Shown here piece after piece: positions 9,089 to 17,589 of a DNA stretch of 64,000 bases. The DNA is taken from positions 3,038,001 to 3,102,000 of the forward strand of contig NZ_AP031497.1 in the NCBI RefSeq assembly GCF_042853465.1, read 5' to 3'. The stretch is from Simiduia litorea. GTDB taxonomy: Bacteria; Pseudomonadota; Gammaproteobacteria; Pseudomonadales; Cellvibrionaceae. The notes under the pieces were generated by a model. It did no database searches. It had not been told where the DNA came from and saw only the letters and a program-made list of their open reading frames with translations. Positions within the stretch are counted from its first letter, which is position 1, and every line of letters begins with the position of its first letter. Position numbers and translations under genes: made by a program.

Positions 9089-10366
9089 ATGAATATGCAA
9101 AATTATCAGCCTAAGGCCAAGCTAGCACTCGCCATGGCGACCTTGGCCTTCGCAGCGAATTTTTCGGTTTGGGTGTTATATGCCGTTATTGGTTTACAGC
9201 TACAACACACCATGGCGCTGTCGGCGACGGAGCTGGGCTTATTCTTCGCCTCGCCAATGCTCACGGGTGCTCTTTTGCGAATTCCCGCCGGCCTCGCAGC
9301 CGACGCCGGTAATGCACGGCGCCTTTGGCTTTGGCAGATGGCTTTCGTTATTCCCTCACTACTCTTGCTTCCCTATGCCTCAGATCTCTGGCACTACATA
9401 GTCATTGGATTTTGGCTGGGCATCAGCGGCACATCCTTTACCTTTGGCGTACGCTATGTCACCGACTGGTTTGAGCGCAATCAACAAGGCACAGCGCTGG
9501 GTATTTTTGGCGCAGGAAACGCCGGAGCCGCTATTACCTTGGCGCTGGCACCCTTGCTAGTCGATAATTTCGACTGGGCCAGTTTAGGGTGGTTTTATGC
9601 TGCTGGCATGACCTTAATGCTGATACTTTTTGCGCTCTTTGCACCGCAACATCAATCCAGTTTACGATCCTCACCGACGGTGCGCTGGCAAGCGCAGCTG
9701 CATTACTTTAAACACTTACAGGTATGGCGCTTTGGCCTCTATTATTATTTCGTTTTCGGCAGTTACCTTGCACTGATCCTGTGGTTGCCACAGTACTATG
9801 CCAACGCCTACGGCATGAGCGATGGCGCCGCCATGGCCTTTACCTTATTTTTCGCCACCAGCTCCAGTATGGTACGCGCGCTCGGTGGCTGGTTCGCCGA
9901 TCGCTATGGTGGTCGCGCTGTTAATTGGAACGTCTTTTGGTTGTGTCTTGTGTGTCTATTCTTTCTTAGCTACCCCCCCACAACCATGACAATCCATGGC
10001 GTCAATCAAGACGTCAACCTCAGCATAGAAGTCAATGTTTGGTTTTTTACGTGGCTCATTTTTGTCATTGGCATTGCGCAAGGTTTCGGTCGTGCCAGCG
10101 TGTATAAAATCATCAATGACTACTACCCCAATGCCATGGGCAGTGTTGGCGGCTTTGTCGCAGCGGTTGGCGCCTTAGGCGGATGCACCCTACCCATCGT
10201 ATTTGGTGTTGCGGTAGATTTGGTGGGTATCTATAGCGTCTGCTTTATGGTGCTATATGCCGTGCTAGCGCTGTGCATGATCGTGATGTTTTTCGCCAAT
10301 AAGGCCGATCGCTTTCAACAGCGCTTACAACAGGCGCAAACCACGAATTTTTTAGAGCAAGAGTAA
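9089..10366 (+). CDS. NarK-type nitrate/nitrite transporter (MFS)
   Basis: 425 residues with about 12 membrane helices. Family signs are RIPAGLAADAGNARR after helix 2, GTSFTFGVRYVTDWF in helix 5 (the conserved porter Arg), GIFGAGNAGAAITLALAP, and RALGGWFADRYGGR in the second half. It is the shorter porter type, distinct in sequence from the divergent 491-residue transporter. Two ATGs (9089 and 9095) are possible; neither has a strong ribosome-binding site. The stop codon overlaps the NnrS start by one base, so the two are translationally linked. It probably imports nitrate and/or exchanges nitrite. It could be named narK, but subtype cannot be settled here. Confidence 0.85.
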   Translation: MNMQNYQPKAKLALAMATLAFAANFSVWVLYAVIGLQLQHTMALSATELGLFFASPMLTGALLRIPAGLAADAGNARRLWLWQMAFVIPSLLLLPYASDLWHYIVIGFWLGISGTSFTFGVRYVTDWFERNQQGTALGIFGAGNAGAAITLALAPLLVDNFDWASLGWFYAAGMTLMLILFALFAPQHQSSLRSSPTVRWQAQLHYFKHLQVWRFGLYYYFVFGSYLALILWLPQYYANAYGMSDGAAMAFTLFFATSSSMVRALGGWFADRYGGRAVNWNVFWLCLVCLFFLSYPPTTMTIHGVNQDVNLSIEVNVWFFTWLIFVIGIAQGFGRASVYKIINDYYPNAMGSVGGFVAAVGALGGCTLPIVFGVAVDLVGIYSVCFMVLYAVLALCMIVMFFANKADRFQQRLQQAQTTNFLEQE

Positions 10367-11577
10367 TGTCTCAGTTATTTAGCAAATCACCCGCACTACT
10401 GGGTTTAGCATTCCGGCCGTTCTTTCTTTGCGGCGGCGTTTTTAGCGCTATCGCTATCGGCCTTTGGATTTCAAACCTCAATGGCTGGCTCACATTTAGC
10501 CCCTACGGCGGCAGCTATTTTTGGCACGCGCACGAAATGGTTTTCGGCTTTGTCTGCGCTATTATCGCCGGCTTCCTTCTCACCGCCGTGCAAAATTGGA
10601 CAGGTATTCCCGGCATCAAAGGTCGGGCACTGCTGGTGTTGTTTGCACTTTGGTTAACAGCTAGATTAGCGCTAGCGCTTAATGCGCCAACACTGATAAG
10701 CGCAACGCTGGATCTATTATTTCTACCCGCTGTTATCTTTTTTCTGGCCAAACCCGTTATCACCATTAAGCAATACCGAAACTTATTGTTTGTACCCATT
10801 TTGCTACTGATGTTTGTGGGCAACCTGGTCAGCCATATTGCGCTATGGCGCGGCGATCTTGCGATGGCCTTACAAGGCATCTATAGCGCGGCATGGTTGG
10901 TGGTCATGATCATGACCATACTCGGTGGCCGCATCGTGCCGATGTTTACCGCCAACGGCAGCCAGACAGCAAGAGTCAATAACATTCCTGCACTGGAAAT
11001 TGCCACCCTTGGCACCACCTTGTTCGTCGTGCTATGCCAAGCCAGCGGTGTCGCGAAACTGATGCCGACCGGTGTCAATTTTTTTATCTGTTTATTGGCC
11101 GCCGGCCTTCAGTTATGGCGTGTCGTGCGCTGGCGATTCTGGGTAACCGCTAAAGTGCCATTGCTGTGGTCTTTGCACATCAGCTTTCTGTTTATTCCTA
11201 TGATGCTGCTTCTGCTTAGCATCCACTATTTAGCGCAAGCATGGCCGTCGCTCTCTGTGCTGCCCTTTGTCAGCTACTCAACAGCACTGCATGTGTTATT
11301 CGTCGGCGCTATGGCAAACATGATTTTGGCCATGATGGCTCGAGTCTCACTCGGTCATTCGGGCCGCCCGTTAATTCCTGCGCCCTTGATGAGTGCCGCG
11401 TTTCTCGCCATCGCGCTAGCCGCACTATCGCGCACCCTGTTTATTTGGTTAGCACCCAACGCAAGCTATTGGCTGCTTAATGCAACTGCCTGTTTATGGT
11501 TAATCGCCTATGGCCTGTTTGCAATCATCTACTGGCCGGTATTAACACGACCACGGCTGGATGGTAAACCGGGCTAA
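10366..11577 (+). CDS. nnrS: NnrS family haem-copper membrane protein
   Basis: 403 residues, about 12 membrane helices. Conserved NnrS features are LAFRPFFLCGGVFSAIA near the start, YFWHAHEMVFGFV (His-x-His ligands, residues about 49-58), FLLTAVQNWTG, and GGRIVPMFTANG mid-protein. NnrS proteins are membrane haem/copper proteins of the NO regulons that relieve nitrosative stress. Translation is coupled to the upstream transporter by an overlapping TAATG. With the transporters, molybdopterin genes and nap operon it supports a nitrate-reducing lifestyle that generates NO. Confidence 0.9.
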   Translation: MSQLFSKSPALLGLAFRPFFLCGGVFSAIAIGLWISNLNGWLTFSPYGGSYFWHAHEMVFGFVCAIIAGFLLTAVQNWTGIPGIKGRALLVLFALWLTARLALALNAPTLISATLDLLFLPAVIFFLAKPVITIKQYRNLLFVPILLLMFVGNLVSHIALWRGDLAMALQGIYSAAWLVVMIMTILGGRIVPMFTANGSQTARVNNIPALEIATLGTTLFVVLCQASGVAKLMPTGVNFFICLLAAGLQLWRVVRWRFWVTAKVPLLWSLHISFLFIPMMLLLLSIHYLAQAWPSLSVLPFVSYSTALHVLFVGAMANMILAMMARVSLGHSGRPLIPAPLMSAAFLAIALAALSRTLFIWLAPNASYWLLNATACLWLIAYGLFAIIYWPVLTRPRLDGKPG

Positions 11578-11605
11578 TCGCCCCCTGTAATACGCGGGAA
11601 ATTCA

Positions 11606-11992
11606 GTGAGTAAAAATACCGAGGCAAAACAAACCCCTCTCATCTATGCCTGCTCCGGCTGCTCAAATGTCGCCCAGCTAGCCAACAACGTCGCCGTTAA
11701 CCTAGACCGACAAGGGCTGGCAGAAATGTCGTGCATTGCCGGCGTGGGTGGCGGGGTCAAATCATTGGTGAAAAAAGCGCAGGCCGGGCGCGATATTATC
11801 GCTATTGATGGCTGCCCCTTAGCCTGCACTAAAGCCTGCCTCTCGACTGCGGGGGTTGAGCCCACACACTATATTCAACTCGCCGATTGGCAGTACAAAA
11901 AGCGCTATCACAGTGATTACTCGCAGGCGGATGTGGTGCAGGTGGTTGAACGCATGATAGACAATTATCAACTCACAGCACCAAAGCTTTAA
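11606..11992 (+). CDS. DGC-domain putative zinc-binding protein
   Basis: 128 residues with a GTG start preceded by GGGA. The cysteine pattern fits the DGC family: YACSGCSNVAQLAN at the N-terminus, MSCIAGVGG mid-way and IDGCPLACTKACL (the DGC motif) at about residues 72-84. The cysteines probably bind a metal. The function is unknown, but DGC genes often occur with anaerobic or nitrogen-oxide genes. It lies 28 bp after nnrS on the same strand and is probably the last gene of the narK-nnrS unit, since a strong hairpin follows. Confidence 0.78.
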   Translation: MSKNTEAKQTPLIYACSGCSNVAQLANNVAVNLDRQGLAEMSCIAGVGGGVKSLVKKAQAGRDIIAIDGCPLACTKACLSTAGVEPTHYIQLADWQYKKRYHSDYSQADVVQVVERMIDNYQLTAPKL

Positions 11993-12299
11993 AATAGCGA
12001 CAATGCCGACATCTACAAGACTGCCAATCTTAACGGTTGCACGTCAAACCTACTCACAAGGGAGTAGGTTTGAGGTAAAAACGCTACTTGTTTAGAGCAA
12101 TGCCAATCCGCTCGAAAAAACAGCAAACTAGATTCATGCCGAGCTAGTTAGCCTAAGCGTTCTACCACTCAAGCAGTGATTGATACGTAGGGTTATCTCG
12201 CCGCAGCACGCAAGCAACACACATTTTGTTTTGCAGTTTTCGTGCACAGGGTTGATTCGGAAACGGTTCAGCCTCCCCAACTTGGAAAGGCATTCGAAA
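11993..12299. other. moaA leader region
   Basis: There is no gene. Its main structure is the perfect 12-bp hairpin at 12044-12073. I looked for a molybdenum-cofactor riboswitch fold and could not recognise one. An in-frame extension of moaA back to 12180 is unsupported. Confidence 0.4.
12044..12073. repeat. Perfect 12-bp inverted repeat with a 6-nt loop
   Basis: TCAAACCTACTC and its exact complement GAGTAGGTTTGA flank the loop ACAAGG. It starts 52 bp after the DGC stop codon and lies 227 bp before moaA. No T-run follows on either strand, so it is not a textbook terminator. It could be a U-less terminator, an mRNA 3'-end stabiliser, a protein-binding RNA hairpin or an operator. Confidence 0.7.
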
Positions 12300-13298
12300 A
12301 TGAACACTTACAACACTGCACCAGCGCAGTTTATCGATCAATTCCAGCGCCGCTTCACCTATCTACGGCTGTCTGTTACAGACGCGTGTAATTTTCGCTG
12401 CAATTATTGCCTGCCAGACGGCTATTGCCCAAGTGGCGATGAAAATCCGCTAACCACCGCTGAAATTGAAAAAATTGTCGCCGCCTTCGCCTTCAATGGT
12501 ACGAAAAAAATTCGCCTGACCGGTGGTGAACCAACACTGAGAAAAGACTTAGCAAACATTATTTCAGTTTGTAAAAATACCCAAGGCATTAGCAAAGTGG
12601 CTCTGACCAGCAATGGTTATCGTATGACTAAGCAACTCCCGGCTTTTATTGATGCGGGTCTTGATCAACTGAACCTAAGCGCCGATAGCCTAAGGCCCGA
12701 GACCTTTAAACTCATCACCGGCCACGACAAGGCGCGCGAAGTGCTAGAGGCCTTGGAGTTGGCTCTTAGCCTAGGAATGCGCGATGTCAAACTCAATACC
12801 GTGTTGTTGAAAACCTATAACAGCGAGGAACTGGCTGACTTTTTTAATCTGGTTAAAACACTACCTATAACCTTGCGTTTCATCGAGCTTATGAACACGG
12901 GTGACAACACCGCCTACTTCAAGGCCCAACATTATTCGGCACAACATATTCAACAACATTTATTAAACGAAGGTTGGTCGCAAATCATTCGCGGCCCAGA
13001 TGCCGGCCCAGCGCTCGAGTATAGCCACCCAGATTACGCGGGAAACATTGGCCTCATCATGCCCTACAGTAAAAACTTCTGTGCCAGCTGTAATCGCCTA
13101 AGAGTGTCGTCTGAAGGCAAATTACATTTGTGCTTATTTGGCGACGAAGGTTTAGATATTCGCTCGCAACTGCAACAGGCCAGTGCTCCTGAGCTAGCAG
13201 CGCACCTCAGACAACTTGTGCTCGGCAAGCAAGCAGGCCACCAATTACACCTTGGCCACACAGGCCATACTCGCCACCTAGCCATGCTAGGCGGCTAA
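12300..13298 (+). CDS. moaA: GTP 3',8-cyclase MoaA
   Basis: 332 residues. Radical SAM enzyme for the first step of molybdopterin synthesis (GTP to 3',8-cyclo-dihydro-GTP). The N-terminal cluster motif is CNFRCNYC (about residues 25-32), followed by RLTGGEPTLRKDL. The C-terminal cluster is CASCNRLRVSSEGKLHLC. The protein ends in Gly-Gly, as MoaA does. The ATG at 12300 is chosen because GGAAAGG precedes it and MNTYN... gives normal length; an in-frame extension to 12180 lacks support. moaB follows 20 bp later. The cofactor made supplies NapA and any other nitrate reductase. Confidence 0.95.
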   Translation: MNTYNTAPAQFIDQFQRRFTYLRLSVTDACNFRCNYCLPDGYCPSGDENPLTTAEIEKIVAAFAFNGTKKIRLTGGEPTLRKDLANIISVCKNTQGISKVALTSNGYRMTKQLPAFIDAGLDQLNLSADSLRPETFKLITGHDKAREVLEALELALSLGMRDVKLNTVLLKTYNSEELADFFNLVKTLPITLRFIELMNTGDNTAYFKAQHYSAQHIQQHLLNEGWSQIIRGPDAGPALEYSHPDYAGNIGLIMPYSKNFCASCNRLRVSSEGKLHLCLFGDEGLDIRSQLQQASAPELAAHLRQLVLGKQAGHQLHLGHTGHTRHLAMLGG

Positions 13299-13318
13299 TT
13301 TTTCAGAGGATTTTGATC

Positions 13319-13870
13319 ATGGGTCATCACACCGCCACCGAACTCATCGCCTTAAATATTGCGGTACTGACGGTATCGGATACCCGAACGCTAGAAACGG
13401 ATAGCTCGGGCCAATTGTTGATTGACAAAGTCATCAGCGCCGGCCACACGCTAGCCGACCGAGCCATTGTGATTGACGATATTTACCAAATTCGCGCGCA
13501 AGCCTCACAGTGGATTGCCAATGAAGCCATTCAGGTCATTTTAATGACCGGCGGCACCGGTTTTACCAGTCGCGACAGCACGCCCGAAGCCATGACACCG
13601 CTCTTTGATAAAGCCGTGGAAGGTTTTGGCGAATTATTTCGCCACATTAGCTTTGGCCAAATAGGCACCTCCACCATTCAATCGCGCGCCCTAGCGGGTC
13701 TGGCCAACAACACCCTTATTTTCTGCCTGCCGGGCTCCAACAATGCCTGCCGCACGGCATGGGATGACATCATCAAAGCCCAACTCGACGCCCGCCAAGG
13801 CCCCTGCAACTTCGTGCCACACCTGATCGACATAGAACGGGGTGTGTGTGGGGTGAGAGCAGGAAAGTAA
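13319..13870 (+). CDS. moaB: Molybdopterin adenylyltransferase-like protein MoaB
   Basis: 183 residues of the MoaB/Mog fold: TVSDTRTLETDSSG, then VILMTGGTGFTSRDSTPEA (the MPT-binding loop) and CLPGSNNACRTAW near the end. MoaB/MogA proteins bind molybdopterin and activate it with ATP before metal insertion. The ATG at 13319 lies 8 bases after AGAGGA; a TTG two codons earlier is less likely. It forms an operon with moaA. The length favours MoaB over MogA. Confidence 0.9.
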   Translation: MGHHTATELIALNIAVLTVSDTRTLETDSSGQLLIDKVISAGHTLADRAIVIDDIYQIRAQASQWIANEAIQVILMTGGTGFTSRDSTPEAMTPLFDKAVEGFGELFRHISFGQIGTSTIQSRALAGLANNTLIFCLPGSNNACRTAWDDIIKAQLDARQGPCNFVPHLIDIERGVCGVRAGK

Positions 13871-14064
13871 GTTAACAGTTTACAGCTGACAGGAAGAGCA
13901 AAAGACATTGCCCCTAAAGATTAACCACACGTCTCACATGTAAAGTTGAGATCCGATAAACGGCAAAAACGAAACATAAGTCAACAGCTAACAGGAAGAG
14001 CAGCGGCTGATTGTGTTGTTGCTTTTTAGCTCTTGTCCGCCCTGTAAACTGTCAACTGTAAACT
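13871..14064. repeat. Palindromic intergenic repeat element (about 195 bp)
   Basis: A 19-bp unit occurs at 13882-13900 (ACAGCTGACAGGAAGAGCA) and again at 13984-14002 with one change. A related inverted copy at 14029-14064 reads GCTCTT...CTGTAAACTGTCAACTG. The outer arms (13871-13899 and 14029-14064) can pair imperfectly, so the whole stretch could fold into a large stem-loop. The pattern of GTTAACAGTTTACAG/CTGTAAACTGTCAACTG words suggests a dispersed repeat or small non-autonomous element. It separates moaB from the nrdJ control region and contains no gene. Confidence 0.6.
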
Positions 14065-14082
14065 CATCGTCCTTTTTCAAAA

Positions 14083-14129
14083 ACACTAGATATAGATCAA
14101 TATAGATTACCCACCACTAGGTATTGTGG
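14083..14129 (+). promoter_or_regulatory. Tandem NrdR boxes upstream of nrdJ
   Basis: Two 16-bp boxes, ACACTAGATATAGATC (14083-14098) and CCACTAGGTATTGTGG (14114-14129), resemble the NrdR consensus ACACTATATATTGTGT at about 12 of 16 positions each. Their starts are 31 bp apart, the three-helical-turn spacing typical of NrdR operators. They lie 50-97 bp before the nrdJa ATG. They also argue against an upstream GTG start at 14126, which would overlap the second box. Confidence 0.75.
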
Positions 14130-14179
14130 CAGACATCCTCATCCATCAGGATAAGCCCACATTAAAAAGGAAGCCTAGA

Positions 14180-16324
14180 ATGACTCAGGATCTCAAGCAG
14201 CCAGCACGTAACGTAAATCAAATCGCCCTACAACCTGCCTCACTGGATATCTGGGATAAAAAGTACCGGCTTAAAGATAAGGCCAATCAGCCTGTGGACG
14301 GCGACATTAAAGCAAGCTGGCAGCGCATTGCCGAAAGCTTGGCGGCGCTTGAACCGAAAAATAAAAAACATTGGTTAGAACAATTTCAATGGGCACTCGA
14401 AAACGGCGCCATTCCCGCCGGTCGGATCGTATCCAACGCCGGCGCTCAAGCGTATAAACCGGCGACCTCAACCATCAATTGCACCGTCAGCGGTACCATT
14501 GATGACTCCATGCAGGGCATTCTAGAAAAAAACCTAGAAGCTGGCCTAACACTAAAGGCCGGTTGCGGCATCGGTTACGAATTTTCCACCTTGCGACCCA
14601 AAGGAGCTTACGTCAGCGGCGCTGGCGCGCACACCTCGGGGCCACTGTCGTTTATGGATATTTTCGACAAGATGTGTTTCACCGTATCGTCCGCCGGCGG
14701 CAGGCGCGGCGCGCAAATGGCCACCTTCGATATTCACCACCCAGATGTACAAGATTTTATTCGAGCCAAACGCGAGGCCGGTCGGCTCAGGCAATTTAAT
14801 TTATCACTACTCATCAGCGAAGATTTTATTGCCGCCGTGCGCGCGGACGCGGCGTGGAAATTATCTTTCCCCTTGACCGAAAAAGATTTGCAAAACAACC
14901 CGCTTGATCTTCAGGACAGCAACGCCGTGGTGTGGCGTAGGCTCGATCATTTAAACGGTGCCTTGGTGCGAAACCCACAGGGCGAAGTGGCTTGCCGGGT
15001 CTATCGAAGTCTACCGGCGAAACGTTTGTGGGATCAAATCATGGCGTCCACCTTCGATTACGCCGAGCCCGGATTCATTCTTATAGACCGGGTCAATCAG
15101 ATGAATAATAACTGGTTTTGCGAAGATATTCGCGCCACCAACCCTTGTGGTGAACAACCCTTACCGCCCTACGGTAGCTGTCTATTAGGGTCGGTAAATT
15201 TAACCCAGTGCGTGGTTGAACCCTTTACCGAGCAGGCCAACTTCGATTGGGATAAATTTAGAAAATTGGTCCGTGTTTTTACCCGTATGCTCGACAATGT
15301 AGTCGAAATAAATGGTCTTGCACTCGCGGGGCAACAGCAAGAGATTTTACGGAAACGCCGGCATGGCATGGGCTTTCTCGGCCTTGGGTCAACCCTGACC
15401 ATGTTGCGCATCGCCTATGGTACGCCCGCGTCGATTGCCTTTACCGAACAAGTAAGCAAAGAGTTGGCGCTCGCCGGCTGGCGCGAAGGCGTAGCACTCG
15501 CAAAAGAAAAAGGTGCGGCGCCTATTTTTGACGAAACTTTTGAGATCACAGAAACGCTGTTACAAAAAAATCCCGCCCTTAAGAAACAGTACAAGCTCGG
15601 CGATACCCTGCCCGGTAAAATATTGCACGCCCGTTACTCAGCGTATATGCAATTAATTGCCGAGGAAGACCCCGAACTGGTCAATAGTATCGCCGAATCA
15701 GGTTGTCGCTTTACCCACCACAGCTCCATCGCACCAACCGGCACTATTAGCCTGTCTTTGGCTAACAATGCCAGCAACGGAATCGAACCCAGTTTCGCCC
15801 ACCACTATGCGCGCAACGTCATTCGGGAAGGCAAAAAGAGTAAGGAAAAGGTCGATGTCTTCTCCTTCGAGCTATTGGCCTATCGCGCCTTAATTAATCC
15901 GTCGGCCATGCCCTACAGCCAAGACCCAGCCGAGCAATTACCCGAATATTTTGTCACCAGCGACGACATTAGCCCGGAGCAGCACGTAGACGTACAAGCC
16001 GCAGCGCAGCGCTGGATAGATTCCAGCATATCCAAAACCATCAACGTACCGAGCGATATCGCCTTTGAAGACTTTAAAAATATCTACCTATATGCCCACA
16101 GCAAAGGCTTAAAAGGTTGCACCACTTTCCGATTTAATCCAGAGGCCTTCCAGGGTGTATTGGTAAAAGAATCCGACCTCGAAAACACCCAGTATCGCTT
16201 TACCTTAGAAGACGGCAGCCAGGTGGTACTTAAAGGTAACGACACTGTTATCTACGACGGTGAAAGCCATACGGCCGCCAATCTCTATGACGCGCTAAAA
16301 GAAGGCTACTACGGAAAATTTTAA
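14180..16324 (+). CDS. nrdJ: Adenosylcobalamin-dependent (class II) ribonucleotide reductase, large subunit NrdJa
   Basis: 714 residues. It makes deoxynucleotides with a B12-generated thiyl radical and needs no oxygen. Visible signatures are GRIVSNAGAQ, INCTVSGTIDDSM, LKAGCGIGYEFSTLRPKG, SSAGGRRGAQMATFDIHHPD and the finger-loop cysteine in ATNPCGEQPLPPYGSC; SIAPTGTISL occurs late. It ends without the cysteine-rich tail of single-chain NrdJ; that tail is in the next gene, as in the split NrdJa/NrdJb of Pseudomonas aeruginosa. The ATG at 14180 follows AAAAGGAAG. Two NrdR boxes precede it. It heads an apparent operon with nrdJb and ubiTUV. Confidence 0.94.
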   Translation: MTQDLKQPARNVNQIALQPASLDIWDKKYRLKDKANQPVDGDIKASWQRIAESLAALEPKNKKHWLEQFQWALENGAIPAGRIVSNAGAQAYKPATSTINCTVSGTIDDSMQGILEKNLEAGLTLKAGCGIGYEFSTLRPKGAYVSGAGAHTSGPLSFMDIFDKMCFTVSSAGGRRGAQMATFDIHHPDVQDFIRAKREAGRLRQFNLSLLISEDFIAAVRADAAWKLSFPLTEKDLQNNPLDLQDSNAVVWRRLDHLNGALVRNPQGEVACRVYRSLPAKRLWDQIMASTFDYAEPGFILIDRVNQMNNNWFCEDIRATNPCGEQPLPPYGSCLLGSVNLTQCVVEPFTEQANFDWDKFRKLVRVFTRMLDNVVEINGLALAGQQQEILRKRRHGMGFLGLGSTLTMLRIAYGTPASIAFTEQVSKELALAGWREGVALAKEKGAAPIFDETFEITETLLQKNPALKKQYKLGDTLPGKILHARYSAYMQLIAEEDPELVNSIAESGCRFTHHSSIAPTGTISLSLANNASNGIEPSFAHHYARNVIREGKKSKEKVDVFSFELLAYRALINPSAMPYSQDPAEQLPEYFVTSDDISPEQHVDVQAAAQRWIDSSISKTINVPSDIAFEDFKNIYLYAHSKGLKGCTTFRFNPEAFQGVLVKESDLENTQYRFTLEDGSQVVLKGNDTVIYDGESHTAANLYDALKEGYYGKF

Positions 16325-16385
16325 CGCCATAACAAAGATCCCATCGACATATCTGATGGCCAACCCAATTCGCAAGGACAAGACC

Positions 16386-17069
16386 ATGGCAGAGATAGTG
16401 CTAGACAAGAAAATTACAAAATTTGAAGTGCTCACACCCACCAGTGAAAAAGCAGAAGAAATAGCACCAGCGTCAACCCCAGATATCGAGCACATGCACG
16501 AAAATATCGAACGCCCAGAAATTTTGATTGGCGCCACGTATAAGATTAAGACGCCGCTATCAGACCATGCGCTCTATATCACCATAAACGACGTGATATT
16601 AAACCAAGGAACAGATCACGAGTTGCGCAGGCCTTTCGAAATTTTTATCAACTCGAAAAATCTCGAACACTTTCAGTGGGTGGTAGCGCTCACGCGCGTT
16701 ATCTCCGCCGTATTTAGAAAAGGCGGGGACTGCACCTTCCTCGCCGAAGAATTAAAAGCCGTGTTCGATCCGCAAGGCGGCTATTTTAAATCCGGCGGCA
16801 GATTTATGCCCTCACTCGTCGCAGAAATTGGCGAGGCCATTGAGAATCATATGAAAACCATTGGTCTATTAAAAATCGATGAGCTATCAGCGGCACAACA
16901 AAGTGTACTCGACGAGAAAAAAGCTGAGTACAACGCGCGCAACAATCACAGCCAAAGCGATGGTTTCCCGCCTACGGCTGAACTCTGCTTAAAATGCCAC
17001 ACCAAGGCCGTGATCGTCATGGATGGCTGCAAAACCTGTTTAAGTTGTGGCAACTCTAAATGTTCTTAG
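16386..17069 (+). CDS. Class II ribonucleotide reductase accessory subunit NrdJb (TSCPD domain)
   Basis: 227 residues. The N-terminal 40 residues are variable. A TSCPD-type domain follows (IKTPLSDHALYITINDV, EIFINSKNLEHFQWV, RVISAVFRKGGD), and the C-terminus is a cysteine cluster CLKCHTKAVIVMDGC-KTCLSCGNSKC, which should bind zinc and/or pass electrons to NrdJa. In Pseudomonas both halves are required for activity (family knowledge). The ATG at 16386 follows AAGGA with good spacing; an ATG at 16356 is weaker. It lies 61 bp after nrdJa, and its 3' end is 19 bp from ubiT. Confidence 0.88.
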   Translation: MAEIVLDKKITKFEVLTPTSEKAEEIAPASTPDIEHMHENIERPEILIGATYKIKTPLSDHALYITINDVILNQGTDHELRRPFEIFINSKNLEHFQWVVALTRVISAVFRKGGDCTFLAEELKAVFDPQGGYFKSGGRFMPSLVAEIGEAIENHMKTIGLLKIDELSAAQQSVLDEKKAEYNARNNHSQSDGFPPTAELCLKCHTKAVIVMDGCKTCLSCGNSKCS

Positions 17070-17088
17070 CTTTACGGGAGTCAATCGC

Positions 17089-17574
17089 GTGCATCTTTTT
17101 ACCCTCTTAGCCGCCAAACGCGGCTACCAACTAGCCTGTACACTAGCGCCAAAACTACCACAAGCCCCCTTGGCTTGGGCGCTGGCCAAAGCACTCAACC
17201 GCGAATTGCGTCAAGACATAGACGCTGGCGATTTTGATTTTCTCGACGGGAAAGTACTCAGCATCGAGGTGAAGGATTTAGCCATACAATGCGCCCTCAC
17301 AAAGCGAGGGTCGCATCTCCTGGTGGCGCCACCGCAACAAGCGACCGATGCAACTATTGCCGCCGCCTTACCGGATCTAATCGCCATCATCGTTGGTCGC
17401 GAAGATCCAGACAGTCTTTTTTTTCAACGCAAACTGAGTATTTCTGGCGACACGGAGCTCGGTCTAACGGCCAAGAATCGGCTCGATGCCATCGACAAAA
17501 GCCACCTTGCGCAATGGCTGCAAACAGGCCTTAACGCTCTGGACAGAACACTCGCTCAGGTCGTCGCACCCTAA
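17089..17574 (+). CDS. ubiT: UbiT, SCP2-domain protein of O2-independent ubiquinone synthesis
   Basis: 161 residues. It matches the UbiT/YhbT pattern: a sterol-carrier-2-like fold (EVKDLAIQCALT, GREDPDSLFFQRKLSISGDTELGLTAKNRLDAID). UbiT binds lipid and, with UbiU and UbiV, allows ubiquinone hydroxylation without oxygen. The GTG at 17089 is preferred because GGGAG lies 8 bases upstream; a GTG at 17047 would overlap nrdJb. It is followed at once by ubiU. Identification rests on the recognisable motif run and the ubiTUV order. Confidence 0.88.
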   Translation: MHLFTLLAAKRGYQLACTLAPKLPQAPLAWALAKALNRELRQDIDAGDFDFLDGKVLSIEVKDLAIQCALTKRGSHLLVAPPQQATDATIAAALPDLIAIIVGREDPDSLFFQRKLSISGDTELGLTAKNRLDAIDKSHLAQWLQTGLNALDRTLAQVVAP

Positions 17575-17589
17575 CTAAAAGTGAACTTT

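Noticed and set aside
11993..12299. Molybdenum-cofactor riboswitch before moaA
   Set aside because: I looked for the known fold and could not match it; only one strong hairpin is present.
14126..14179. Upstream GTG start for nrdJa
   Set aside because: It would overlap the second NrdR box and lacks a ribosome-binding site; the ATG at 14180 has AAAAGGAAG.
14065..14179. Cobalamin riboswitch in front of the B12-dependent reductase
   Set aside because: No B12-box-like sequence and the leader is too short.
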